Source: an uncultured Bacteroidota bacterium (GTDB lineage: Bacteria; Bacteroidota; Bacteroidia; Chitinophagales; Chitinophagaceae). Taken from it: 64,000 nt of DNA. Positions 42,401 through 50,087 of this stretch are shown here, in pieces. The notes beneath the pieces are model-generated. The model did no database searches and was not told the DNA's origin. It saw only the letters and a list, made by a program, of their open reading frames with translations. The stretch spans positions 1 to 64,000 of the forward strand of contig CAIRYK010000059.1 in NCBI GenBank assembly GCA_903882805.1, read 5' to 3'. The position numbers and the translations under genes are program-made. The stretch's first letter is position 1. Every line of letters begins with the position of its first letter.

Positions 42401-43744
42401 TTAGTTTTTTGTTATCATAACGGACTGCTTTTTGTTTCCTTCAGCATCCCATGCCTGTAGCATATAAACGCCTGCGGCAAGGTGACCTACGCTAAAGGTA
42501 TTAACACCATCGTTGTTTACTGTCCACAACTCGCTTACCATGCGGCCGGCAATATCGCAAACACCTACTTTGTCGTTCTTTACGAGACCAGCAACATTTA
42601 GCGTACCGGCAACAGGATTAGGATATACCTGCATAGTACCGCCCATTGTTACGGTGTTAACGCTAACGGGCGAGTATGTTTTGCGCACACGCTGATTGTT
42701 TGCATCAGCCACATATATGTTACCACGAAGGTCTACAGCAACCGCATAAGGGTTGTGTAGGTTTGCGCCATTAACAGGGCCCAAATCGCCGCCAAAACCA
42801 ACAGTGCCATTCCCAACTACTGTAGATACCATACCAAAGGTGTCTATTTTACGCACCACATTATTTAGTGCATCTGCAACATATACGCTACCGAAAGTAT
42901 CTACTGCAATTCCTTTGGGCGCATTAAAATCGGCAAATAATGCCAATCCGCCATCGCCGGCATAACCGTAGGTACCAGTGCCAGCGTAAGTAGTAATGTC
43001 TCTTGTAGACGAAATTTTACGAATCACATTATTGCCAAAGTCGTTTACATATACATTACCATAACGGTCGGCCGCTACTGCAAACGGTGAGTCGAGCGTA
43101 GCTGCTGTTGCCGGACCGCCATCACCGCCATAACCGCGTACGCCTGCAGTGCCTGCATAAGTAGATATTTTACCCAGCGAGTCTACTTTACGTATCACAT
43201 GGTTACCAGCTTCTGCAATGAACAGATTGCCTCTGCCATCCAGCGCAATGTGGTAGGGTTGTCTCAACTTGGCCGCAGTTGCTGCGCCGCCGTCGCCGCT
43301 ATAGCCCCATGTGCCTGTGCCAGCAACTGTAGATATAATACCGAGTGTGTTTACCTTACGCACCACCGACGCCAAAGCATCTGCTATATACACATTGCCT
43401 GCTTTATCTACTGCTACGCCGCTTGGCGATATTTTTGCTGTACTGCCCAGTGTGCCATCGCCTGTATTGCCCTGCACGCCAGTACCGGCAATAGTGGTAA
43501 TAACGTTCGATGTGTTTACCTTACGTACTCTGCTGTTATAATAGTCTTGTATATACACATTACCTGCAACATCCACAGCTACGCCAAACGGACCGCTGAG
43601 TTCTGCCTCAGGTGCGCTCCAACCATCGCCGCTAAACCCTGCCGTACCCTTGCCCGCAAATGTTTTTATTCTCTGTACCTGCGCCTGTAAAGAAGTAGAC
43701 AACGCAAACACAGAAAAAAGCAAAATGGAAACTTTATATTTCAT
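42401..43744 (-). CDS. secreted NHL-repeat beta-propeller protein with T9SS sorting domain
   Basis: The 447-residue protein has a signal peptide (MKYKVSILLFSVFALSTSLQAQ). About six NHL-type repeats follow, each with GPFGVAVDVAGNVYIQD-like and RVRKVNTSNVITTIAGTG-like halves, forming a propeller (about 25-365). A type A T9SS sorting domain from MQVYPNPVAGTLNVAG to the end includes LAAGVYMLQAWD. It is predicted to be exported across the outer membrane and to act as a binding or scaffold surface; its ligand is unknown. The ATG at 43744 is 15 bases after a perfect -7 box. It is a paralogue of the gene at 57304. Confidence 0.9.
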   Translation of the reverse strand: MKYKVSILLFSVFALSTSLQAQVQRIKTFAGKGTAGFSGDGWSAPEAELSGPFGVAVDVAGNVYIQDYYNSRVRKVNTSNVITTIAGTGVQGNTGDGTLGSTAKISPSGVAVDKAGNVYIADALASVVRKVNTLGIISTVAGTGTWGYSGDGGAATAAKLRQPYHIALDGRGNLFIAEAGNHVIRKVDSLGKISTYAGTAGVRGYGGDGGPATAATLDSPFAVAADRYGNVYVNDFGNNVIRKISSTRDITTYAGTGTYGYAGDGGLALFADFNAPKGIAVDTFGSVYVADALNNVVRKIDTFGMVSTVVGNGTVGFGGDLGPVNGANLHNPYAVAVDLRGNIYVADANNQRVRKTYSPVSVNTVTMGGTMQVYPNPVAGTLNVAGLVKNDKVGVCDIAGRMVSELWTVNNDGVNTFSVGHLAAGVYMLQAWDAEGNKKQSVMITKN

Positions 43745-43759
43745 ACTGATTCTTTGGTT

Positions 43760-43789
43760 CAAATATAACATAATTTCTTTTCCCCGAAA
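43760..43789 (-). promoter_or_regulatory. promoter of the NHL/T9SS gene
   Basis: On the minus strand TTTC (43786-43789), 18 bases, then a perfect TATATTTG (43760-43767). Confidence 0.55.
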
Positions 43790-43910
43790 TAGCATTTAAA
43801 TTTTTGTGCAGCATGATGGACGTTTTGGGCGGCAAAATACCAATGGCATTGGCTATAACCACCATCCAAAAATTCGACATTTCATTAGCCTCAGGCTCTA
43901 AAAACCACAG

Positions 43911-44612
43911 CTATTTTAACCCCGCATTAAACTCGCGCTTTACCTCGTCGGCAAGGCGGCGCGCCCATACCGCATATTCTTTGCCGGATGGATGCAAACC
44001 ATCTTCGGCCAAAAATGTAGCATCAGCGGCATTAGTGCGTGTGCTTTCTGTTATTTCTATATACCTGCTGCCATGCGCCAGGGCAATTTCCTTGCAAGCT
44101 GCATTATAATTATCTATTTCCGTTGCTATCTGCGCCCGGTCTTTACCTTCGGCAAATGGCGTTACCCCCCAATCGGGTATAGATAGCACAAATACATGCG
44201 CCGGCCTACCGCCCGCAAAAGCTATGGCTTGTGTTATCAATTGCTCAAACTCATTACGATAATCGACAACGCTCCTACCCCTGTATTGGTTGTTGACGCC
44301 TATAAGCAACGAAACAATAGTATAGGTACCTGAAATATTGCGTTCGCGAATGGCAGCAGCCAGTTCGTCGGTGGTCCATCCGGTTGTAGCTACAATAAGC
44401 GGTGCTGCACACGGAAAATGTTCGTTATTTAGCAAAACCGCCGTTTGATGAGGAAAATTATCCTTCATCGGTACCAGCTCACCTATGGTATAGGAGTCGC
44501 CAAGCGCGAGATATGTATTGGTCATCTTCTTCTTCGTTTTAATAGTTTGCCCCCAGATAAACGGGATGGCTAAAAATAATGTAATTGCGGTAAATAATAG
44601 TCTTGTACGCAT
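43911..44612 (-). CDS. SGNH/GDSL-family hydrolase, exported
   Basis: The 233-residue protein has a signal peptide or anchor (MRTRLLFTAITLFLAIPFIWGQ). The SGNH blocks are YLALGDSYTIGE (catalytic Ser), LLIGVNNQYRG (block III with Asn) and EDGLHPSGKEY (catalytic Asp-x-x-His). These enzymes are esterases or deacetylases acting on lipids or on sugar O-acetyl groups, and the substrate is unknown. The ATG lies four bases after TATATCTG, one mismatch from the -7 consensus. It follows the secreted TPR gene on the same strand with a 45-base gap, so they may be co-transcribed. Confidence 0.86.
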   Translation of the reverse strand: MRTRLLFTAITLFLAIPFIWGQTIKTKKKMTNTYLALGDSYTIGELVPMKDNFPHQTAVLLNNEHFPCAAPLIVATTGWTTDELAAAIRERNISGTYTIVSLLIGVNNQYRGRSVVDYRNEFEQLITQAIAFAGGRPAHVFVLSIPDWGVTPFAEGKDRAQIATEIDNYNAACKEIALAHGSRYIEITESTRTNAADATFLAEDGLHPSGKEYAVWARRLADEVKREFNAGLK

Positions 44613-44657
44613 AATTCAGATATACGAAACGCTGTGATCTGTAGCTTTCTATGGCAA

Positions 44658-46157
44658 TTATTTTGTTTGTAGCCTTTCTAATCCTGCCTTAGCTTGCTGG
44701 TCTATAGAGTTTTGAAAGTCGTGTTCGGGCATTGCAAGACATTCTTTGTATTTAGTTATTGCCTGCGGCTTCAATCCGGTTTGCTCAAAAATCAGCCCCA
44801 TATGTAGCGCCGCTCTGGCGGCAAACTGTTCCGGCCTACCCTTACCGGCGTTTACCGACAAATCAAAATTCTCTAATGCCTTAATAAATACTCCTGTCTC
44901 CTGATAAGCGCGCCCCAACCTGAAATAATACTCAGCACGTGCTGCCGGAGTATTTAATTGCGCTTTGTCTATACCATTGAGTAATGCTAAAGCCCTGCTA
45001 TAATAACCGCCCTCTATCAGTAATCGCGACTGTAGCAATGGCTGCAGCGGCCACACAATGCCAACGGCAAACTTTTGCGCTTGCTTATCTACATCCAGTC
45101 GGGCGCTGCCGCTTATACCTGCTTGCCTGCGGCAGTATTCGGCCTGTTTTCTATTACCGGTGATATACCAGGCGAACGCCATTTTCTGCCAGCAATCCTT
45201 GATATATACATCCCCTTTGGTCTTACGCAAGTATTCCTGAAAGCTACCTACACAACTCATGTCTAACCGTGTGAGCAACGCAATACCCATTTGATAATCA
45301 AAAACCGGAAAATCAGCAAAATGAGGCGCGCGCGACGCTGCTTTTAGCGTTTCGGTTACAAACTCAGCCTTGCGATAATCTAAGCCAATTGTGGCTTTTA
45401 CATACGCCTGCAATAAATTATCGCGCTCTGCAAACACCGGACTATTTACAAAATCCCAGACCTCTTGCTGCCTGCCGCCAATGTAAAACCGAGTGAACAA
45501 ATAATACAACCTCGCCTCGTGATACATAGGTTGTAGTTCGGTATGGGTGTTTACAAACCTTTCCAGTTGTCCGATGCCTGTTTTCACATCGCCCTTTAGC
45601 CCAAAAATAGATGCAAGCCACTTATAACTGCCTGGCAATGAACCAACTACCGCCTGTCGCAGCCCTGAATAAACAATATTGTATTCAAAATTCGGGTATA
45701 GGCGCTCGTTATCGTTTAGTAAAGCAAACGCACGCCGAAAACGGGTTGCAGACTTCAGTTTGTCGCCCAACTGAAAACTAATCATAGCCCAACGGAGATT
45801 AACGCCGGCAAGGCAAAACCTATACCATGGCGAGTTGCGATCGCCTAGCTCGAGTGTGTTGATCCGGCTATCGAGATTTGCTTTTCTTAAATCATAATCT
45901 TGTCTGTTGCAATGGATTAAGAGTCGAAGGCAGTCGTCGTAGTCCGATAAATAAGCAACCATCAAGTTGGTTGGGTTAGCCAGAGCCTCTCGCCTGAGGA
46001 GCGCTTCGGCCTCATCAAAATGCAAAGCCATCAGCATCTGGTAGGCGTTACTGCAGTTGGCCGTGTACAGATATACATGCCCGGATGCAAGGGCCGGACA
46101 TGCTTTAAAAAACAATGCCGGCAACAACAAAACAATATATAAAAGGCATCGCCTCAT
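44658..46157 (-). CDS. secreted TPR-repeat protein
   Basis: The 499-residue protein starts at MRRCLLYIVLLLPALFFKACPALASG, a signal peptide; the frame extends nine codons further upstream without a better start. The body is all helical with weakly conserved TPR units. The clearest are near the C-terminus (AEYYFRLGRAYQETGVFIKALENF and AALHMGLIFEQTGLKPQAITKY). It probably acts as a periplasmic interaction scaffold; partners are not evident. TACCTTTA lies four bases before the ATG, a near match to the -7 box. Confidence 0.75.
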   Translation of the reverse strand: MRRCLLYIVLLLPALFFKACPALASGHVYLYTANCSNAYQMLMALHFDEAEALLRREALANPTNLMVAYLSDYDDCLRLLIHCNRQDYDLRKANLDSRINTLELGDRNSPWYRFCLAGVNLRWAMISFQLGDKLKSATRFRRAFALLNDNERLYPNFEYNIVYSGLRQAVVGSLPGSYKWLASIFGLKGDVKTGIGQLERFVNTHTELQPMYHEARLYYLFTRFYIGGRQQEVWDFVNSPVFAERDNLLQAYVKATIGLDYRKAEFVTETLKAASRAPHFADFPVFDYQMGIALLTRLDMSCVGSFQEYLRKTKGDVYIKDCWQKMAFAWYITGNRKQAEYCRRQAGISGSARLDVDKQAQKFAVGIVWPLQPLLQSRLLIEGGYYSRALALLNGIDKAQLNTPAARAEYYFRLGRAYQETGVFIKALENFDLSVNAGKGRPEQFAARAALHMGLIFEQTGLKPQAITKYKECLAMPEHDFQNSIDQQAKAGLERLQTK

Positions 46158-46246
46158 GGCGTAAAGGTAACGGGCGCGAGGCATTTACTGTTAAGGTTTG
46201 CAAAAAAACAAGAGCAAGAATCATCGAGGCACGATTATTGCTAATT

Positions 46247-46278
46247 TTTGTGATATTGGGGGTAAATTCATATCTTTG
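46247..46278 (+). promoter_or_regulatory. promoter of the first EGF-like lipoprotein gene
   Basis: TTTG (46247-46250), 20 bases, then TATCTTTG (46271-46278): both elements are exact. The ATG is 33 bases further. Confidence 0.75.
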
Positions 46279-46311
46279 ACGAAATTTCAAAATCACAAAA
46301 AAAGAAAGTCT

Positions 46312-46842
46312 ATGAAATCATTCAAACAAATCGCATTGGGCGCAATACTTGCTGTATCATCAGTAGGCGCTATCACTTACACATCATGCACAAAAGACAA
46401 ATGCAAAGATGTAGTATGCCAGCATAGCGGCGTTTGCACAGACGGCAATTGCACTTGCCCAATTGGCACAACTGGCACAAGCTGCGAAACAGTGTACAGA
46501 GACAGCTACCTGAACGTCTACAAAGGTAATGGAATAGACAACGACGGCTTGACTTACACCAACCACACGCTGTCTTTTACAGCTGGTTCAGATACTTCAT
46601 ATACTAAGATGCAAATGGCTTGGAAATCAGCTTCAGGAACTACTGTTTACTCGCTTCCTGTGATCATCACTCCAGCTACAGGCACATCTATCATATCGAT
46701 TGTATCTACTACTCAAGACGGTTATGTATTGACTGGTACAGGTACTATATCTGCAACTTCGGTTACAATGGCCATCACTGAAACTCCATCAGCTGGCGGC
46801 GCTGCAACTATCTATACATTTACAAACTTGCTTAAGCAATAA
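46312..46842 (+). CDS. EGF-like lipoprotein (paralogue 1)
   Basis: The 176-residue lipoprotein has the signal MKSFKQIALGAILAVSSVGAITYTSC, with the lipidated Cys at residue 26. A small six-cysteine EGF-like module follows at once (CKDVVCQHSGVC, then CTCPIG and SCETVY). The C-terminal domain of about 110 residues is beta-rich (GLTYTNHTLSFTAGS, TVYSLPVIITPATGTS, GTISATSVTMAITETP). It shares the whole layout with the gene at 47636. It is probably on the outer membrane surface. No function is known for this arrangement. The ATG at 46312 is used because the upstream frame (to 46198) lacks signal-peptide character. Confidence 0.82.
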   Translation: MKSFKQIALGAILAVSSVGAITYTSCTKDKCKDVVCQHSGVCTDGNCTCPIGTTGTSCETVYRDSYLNVYKGNGIDNDGLTYTNHTLSFTAGSDTSYTKMQMAWKSASGTTVYSLPVIITPATGTSIISIVSTTQDGYVLTGTGTISATSVTMAITETPSAGGAATIYTFTNLLKQ

Positions 46843-46860
46843 TTTCGGTATAGCGCTTTA

Positions 46861-46890
46861 TAAAATAGCCCGCAATTGCGGGCTATTTTA
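46861..46890 (+). terminator. terminator of EGF-like lipoprotein 1
   Basis: A 30-base perfect palindrome with arms TAAAATAGCCCGCAA and its complement lies 18 bases after the stop, with a T-rich right end. Confidence 0.8.
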
Positions 46891-46915
46891 TTGCCCAAAA
46901 TATAGCAATGCAAAA

Positions 46916-46946
46916 AGTAAAGCCGCCCTTTTGGGGCGGCTTTACT
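46916..46946 (-). terminator. terminator of the small lipoprotein gene
   Basis: A perfect 13-bp stem AGTAAAGCCGCCC (46916-46928) with its complement (46934-46946) and loop TTTTG. On the minus strand the hairpin leads into TTTTTG. Confidence 0.8.
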
Positions 46947-46963
46947 GCATAATAAAACTGAAA

Positions 46964-47389
46964 TTATTTCGCGTTCTGGTCAGAAAAACGCTTAGCGCCG
47001 CCTTTCTTCTCTACGTTTGGATTGTCCTTGTTTTGGTCAGCATGAGCCTTTGCGCCCGAAACTGGAGGCGGTGGAGGTGGTGGCGTTGGCTTAGGATCTG
47101 CTTTGGCTGGAGCCGGAGCTTTGGTTTTGGTTGTTTTTTTACCGCCTTTTTTAGCTGCTTCTGCCGCTTCCATTTCTTTTGCTTTCTCCATAGAGTCTGC
47201 CTGAGCCTTAGCCTGTGCAGCAATGGTAGAATCAGCCTTAGCTTTCTCCATTCTGTCGTGCTCTTCCATGGTTGCTTTTATTGTTGAGTCCATCTGCGCC
47301 TGGGTAGGACCTTCTTGTTTTTTCTCTTCGCCGCCGCAAGATGCCAGCATAATAGCCGCGCCAGCAAGTAAAAGGAATTGTTTTTTCAT
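46964..47389 (-). CDS. small Lys/Ala-rich lipoprotein
   Basis: The 141-residue lipoprotein has the signal MKKQFLLLAGAAIMLASC, with Cys at residue 18. A GGEEKKQEG tether is followed by a long highly charged helix (about 35-90; EEHDRMEKAKADSTIAAQAK pattern). A Lys/Pro-rich segment with a run of seven prolines and a C-terminal DQNKDNPNVEKKGGAKRFSDQ tail complete it. It has no known domain. The helix and Pro stretch suggest a spacer through the periplasm, possibly binding peptidoglycan by charge; this is inference. It sits between the two EGF-like lipoprotein genes on the opposite strand with its own consensus promoter. Confidence 0.72.
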   Translation of the reverse strand: MKKQFLLLAGAAIMLASCGGEEKKQEGPTQAQMDSTIKATMEEHDRMEKAKADSTIAAQAKAQADSMEKAKEMEAAEAAKKGGKKTTKTKAPAPAKADPKPTPPPPPPPVSGAKAHADQNKDNPNVEKKGGAKRFSDQNAK

Positions 47390-47413
47390 TTGTAGTACGA
47401 TTTTAAGTTTCGG

Positions 47414-47446
47414 CAAAAATATTGCTATTATTTCAGAACTTACAAA
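47414..47446 (-). promoter_or_regulatory. promoter of the small lipoprotein gene
   Basis: On the minus strand TTTG (47443-47446), 21 bases, then TATTTTTG (47414-47421): both elements are exact matches. Confidence 0.72.
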
Positions 47447-47595
47447 GTTTGTCGAAATTTTATGATATACTAACAGATGAAAGCCTAAACACATCCTCGC
47501 GCACTTGACGCACCTGACCAACAGAACCTAACAAACATTGGTAATACAGGTGATTGATAAGCTTAGATTATCGTAGTATGTTTTTTGTAAAAAAC

Positions 47596-47603
47596 TATCT
47601 TTG
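47596..47603 (+). promoter_or_regulatory. -7 box of the second EGF-like lipoprotein gene
   Basis: TATCTTTG, identical to the box of its paralogue, lies 32 bases before the ATG. No TTTG is found at the expected -33 distance. Confidence 0.45.
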
Positions 47604-47635
47604 CCAAACCTGCTTGCAAGTACAATCAATTAAAT

Positions 47636-48166
47636 ATGAAACGCGCCACTTTATTCTGCTCACTTTTCGCTTTTGCTGCTATAGGGGCTACTACCCTGCT
47701 ACCCTCTTGCAACCGCGACCGCTGCGAAGGGGTGTTTTGCAAAAACAAAGGAGCTTGTATAGGCGGCGAATGCCAATGCCACGACGGCAGCGGAGGCTAC
47801 AACTGCGACACGGTATACAAACTTCTACTTGCCAACACATATAAGGGTACTATCAGAGATAATTCTGGCGCGTATTATTATAACCATAAAGTTACCTTCT
47901 ACGCTATCAACGACACTTCGCTTACGGATATGATACTCAACTGGAAAACGAGCGCAGATAGTACCCGTTATAGCTTACCGGTAGTATTTTCTCAAATCAG
48001 TCGTTTTCGGGCTACGGTTTACGTGCCTACTATTATCGTTGGCAATTATTCCTTAGCCGGTTCTGGCGTTGTGACGGCCGATAGCCTTTCCTTGACTATA
48101 ACTGAACAACCAACTGTGGGCGGCGCAGGGCTACAATACACCTTCCTCAATCTTAAAAAACAATAA
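47636..48166 (+). CDS. EGF-like lipoprotein (paralogue 2)
   Basis: The 176-residue lipoprotein has the signal MKRATLFCSLFAFAAIGATTLLPSC (lipidated Cys at 25), then an EGF-like module CEGVFCKNKGAC / CQCHDG / NCDTVY. The beta-rich C-terminal domain (KVTFYAINDTSLTDMILNWK, RYSLPVVFSQISR, GVVTADSLSLTITEQP) matches the protein at 46312 motif by motif. Both end in FxNLxKQ. The equal length and same orientation point to a duplication with the small lipoprotein gene lying between. Surface exposure is likely, function unknown. Confidence 0.82.
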   Translation: MKRATLFCSLFAFAAIGATTLLPSCNRDRCEGVFCKNKGACIGGECQCHDGSGGYNCDTVYKLLLANTYKGTIRDNSGAYYYNHKVTFYAINDTSLTDMILNWKTSADSTRYSLPVVFSQISRFRATVYVPTIIVGNYSLAGSGVVTADSLSLTITEQPTVGGAGLQYTFLNLKKQ

Positions 48167-48222
48167 GCTGCCTCAGCTATACGCCGAAACAGCTTGTTAA
48201 ATAATGCAACACCAAGCAATAG

Positions 48223-50079
48223 TTACTTGTTGCTCATTTGTATGTCGTTTACAATACTGCGCTTACCCGATGGCGTAATTACAATAGTCTTAAACTCAAT
48301 TGTTTTATCCTTCGGTATGTTCAGCGTTGCTGGACCAGTGTAGAGCAGATCAGTTTCGCGGGGCTGGTAGCCATCTATTGTGAAGTATATTTTTGCGCCC
48401 TCTACAAGAGGCGTCAATTCAATTTTAAATTTGTCGCCATTAGCTAATGTATCTGAAGCCCCCACTGGTTCCGGTACGCGATAGTTGAAGCCTGCCGCTT
48501 CCAGTTTTGGCAAATGCTTAGCAACGCGCTGCTCAGAGAAGTTCTTGTAGTCTTTGTTGGCTTTTGGCGTCCAGGCTATCTCAGATAGCGCGAGCATACG
48601 AGGGAGCAGCATATATTCGGCCTTGGCGTTTGTCGCTATATATTCTGTCCACAAGTTGGCTTGCACACCCAACACATGCTTTTGTTGTTCCTTGTTAAGA
48701 GCGGCAGGCACAGGGTCGTAAGCATAGGTTTTGGCCAGCGGCGCATAGCCGCCTATAGAGAGCGGTTCCTCTTTCGACCTGCTTTGCGCATGGTCGAAAT
48801 ACAGCCCACCGCTACCAGGCGTCATTATCACATCGTGACCCAACTGTGCAGCGGCAATACCGCCTGCCTCGCCGCGCCAGCTCATCACCGATGCATTGGG
48901 CGCAAGACCACCCTCCATTATTTCATCCCAGCCTATAAGACTGCGGCCTTGAGAATTGACAAAACGCTCGATAGTGCGGATAAAATAGCTCTGCAGGCCA
49001 TTTTCATCGCGCAATGTTGAGTCTACGATCAACTGGCGGCAGAATTCCGATTTTTTCCATGCATCCTTAGGACATTCGTCGCCGCCCACATGTATGTATT
49101 TGCCGGGAAACAACAACATTACCTCGCGCAATATGTCTTTCAGCGCTTTAAAAGTTTCTTCATTGGGGCAAAGCACATCCTTAAACTCGCCCCAGGTTTC
49201 GGCAACCTTGTAGGTTTGCGTTGGGTCGCAGCTCCATTCGGGATAGGCGGCTACCATGGCGCGACAATGACCCGGCATTTCTATTTCGGGAACAATGGTA
49301 ATAAAACGCTCACTGGCATACGTAACAATATCCAGTATCTGATCCTGAGTATAAAATCCACCATAGGGGGTGTTATCATAAACATCAGCATCGCCGCCCT
49401 TTATTTTGCCTACAAGGGTCTGCGCGCGCTTGCTGCCAACTTCAGTAAGTTTGGGATATTTCTTGATTTCTATACGCCATCCCTGATCGTCGGTAAGGTG
49501 CCAGTGAAAGAAATTAAGCTTGTATGCTGCCATCAAATCTATATACCGCTTTATGAAGTCTACATCAAAGAAATGTCTGCTGACATCGAGGTGCATGCCG
49601 CGATAGCTAAAGCGGGGATTATCGTGTATAAGTGCGCAGGGTATGGTAGCATAGCCGGGATTGGTGGTCTTGTGCATCAGTTGCAGCAAGGTTTGCAAAC
49701 CGTAAAAATAACCCGACCCACGACCATTTAGTTGCACTTTGGTCTCAGCAACCTCCAATTCATACCCTTCAGCCGGGAGGTCGCCCTTAAAGTTTTGGGC
49801 GAGCATTATGGAATTTTTCATATCCCACCGCTTACGGTCGACAGTATTGATGTCGGTAACGGTATTGGAATAACCTGCCTGACGCAGCAAACCCTTGAAT
49901 ATACGCACCGACTTATTATCGGGCGAATCGACGAGAATTATGGTCTCCGGAGTAAAATGGAATACGCCCTTGGTTTTCTTTACGCTTACTGGCGCAGGTA
50001 TAATGCCCATGTATGGGTCTTCCTGAGCAATTGCCGGCGCAGAAAATGCCAAAGCGATTAAAAACAATATCTTTTTCAT
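48223..50079 (-). CDS. GH20 beta-N-acetylhexosaminidase, exported
   Basis: The 618-residue enzyme has a signal peptide (MKKILFLIALAFSAPAIAQ). Domains: GH20b (about 25-150), the GH20 TIM barrel (about 150-500) and a C-terminal chitobiase-type beta domain. Barrel motifs are SYRGMHLDVSRHFF, NFFHWHLTDDQGWRIEIKKYP, PEIEMPGHCRAMVAAYPEW and the catalytic Asp-Glu pair in HVGGDECPKDAW. It removes terminal GlcNAc or GalNAc by substrate-assisted catalysis. It is the last gene of an operon with GH92 and GH2 (8 bases after GH2), so it probably acts on the GlcNAc of N-glycans; chitobiose or muropeptides are alternatives. Confidence 0.93.
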   Translation of the reverse strand: MKKILFLIALAFSAPAIAQEDPYMGIIPAPVSVKKTKGVFHFTPETIILVDSPDNKSVRIFKGLLRQAGYSNTVTDINTVDRKRWDMKNSIMLAQNFKGDLPAEGYELEVAETKVQLNGRGSGYFYGLQTLLQLMHKTTNPGYATIPCALIHDNPRFSYRGMHLDVSRHFFDVDFIKRYIDLMAAYKLNFFHWHLTDDQGWRIEIKKYPKLTEVGSKRAQTLVGKIKGGDADVYDNTPYGGFYTQDQILDIVTYASERFITIVPEIEMPGHCRAMVAAYPEWSCDPTQTYKVAETWGEFKDVLCPNEETFKALKDILREVMLLFPGKYIHVGGDECPKDAWKKSEFCRQLIVDSTLRDENGLQSYFIRTIERFVNSQGRSLIGWDEIMEGGLAPNASVMSWRGEAGGIAAAQLGHDVIMTPGSGGLYFDHAQSRSKEEPLSIGGYAPLAKTYAYDPVPAALNKEQQKHVLGVQANLWTEYIATNAKAEYMLLPRMLALSEIAWTPKANKDYKNFSEQRVAKHLPKLEAAGFNYRVPEPVGASDTLANGDKFKIELTPLVEGAKIYFTIDGYQPRETDLLYTGPATLNIPKDKTIEFKTIVITPSGKRSIVNDIQMSNK

Positions 50080-50087
50080 ATACTCAA

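Noticed and set aside
46931-47287. Plus-strand ORF opposite the small lipoprotein
   Set aside because: Its Trp/Arg/Cys-rich translation is the reverse of the Lys/Pro-rich lipoprotein, which has a good signal, promoter and terminator.
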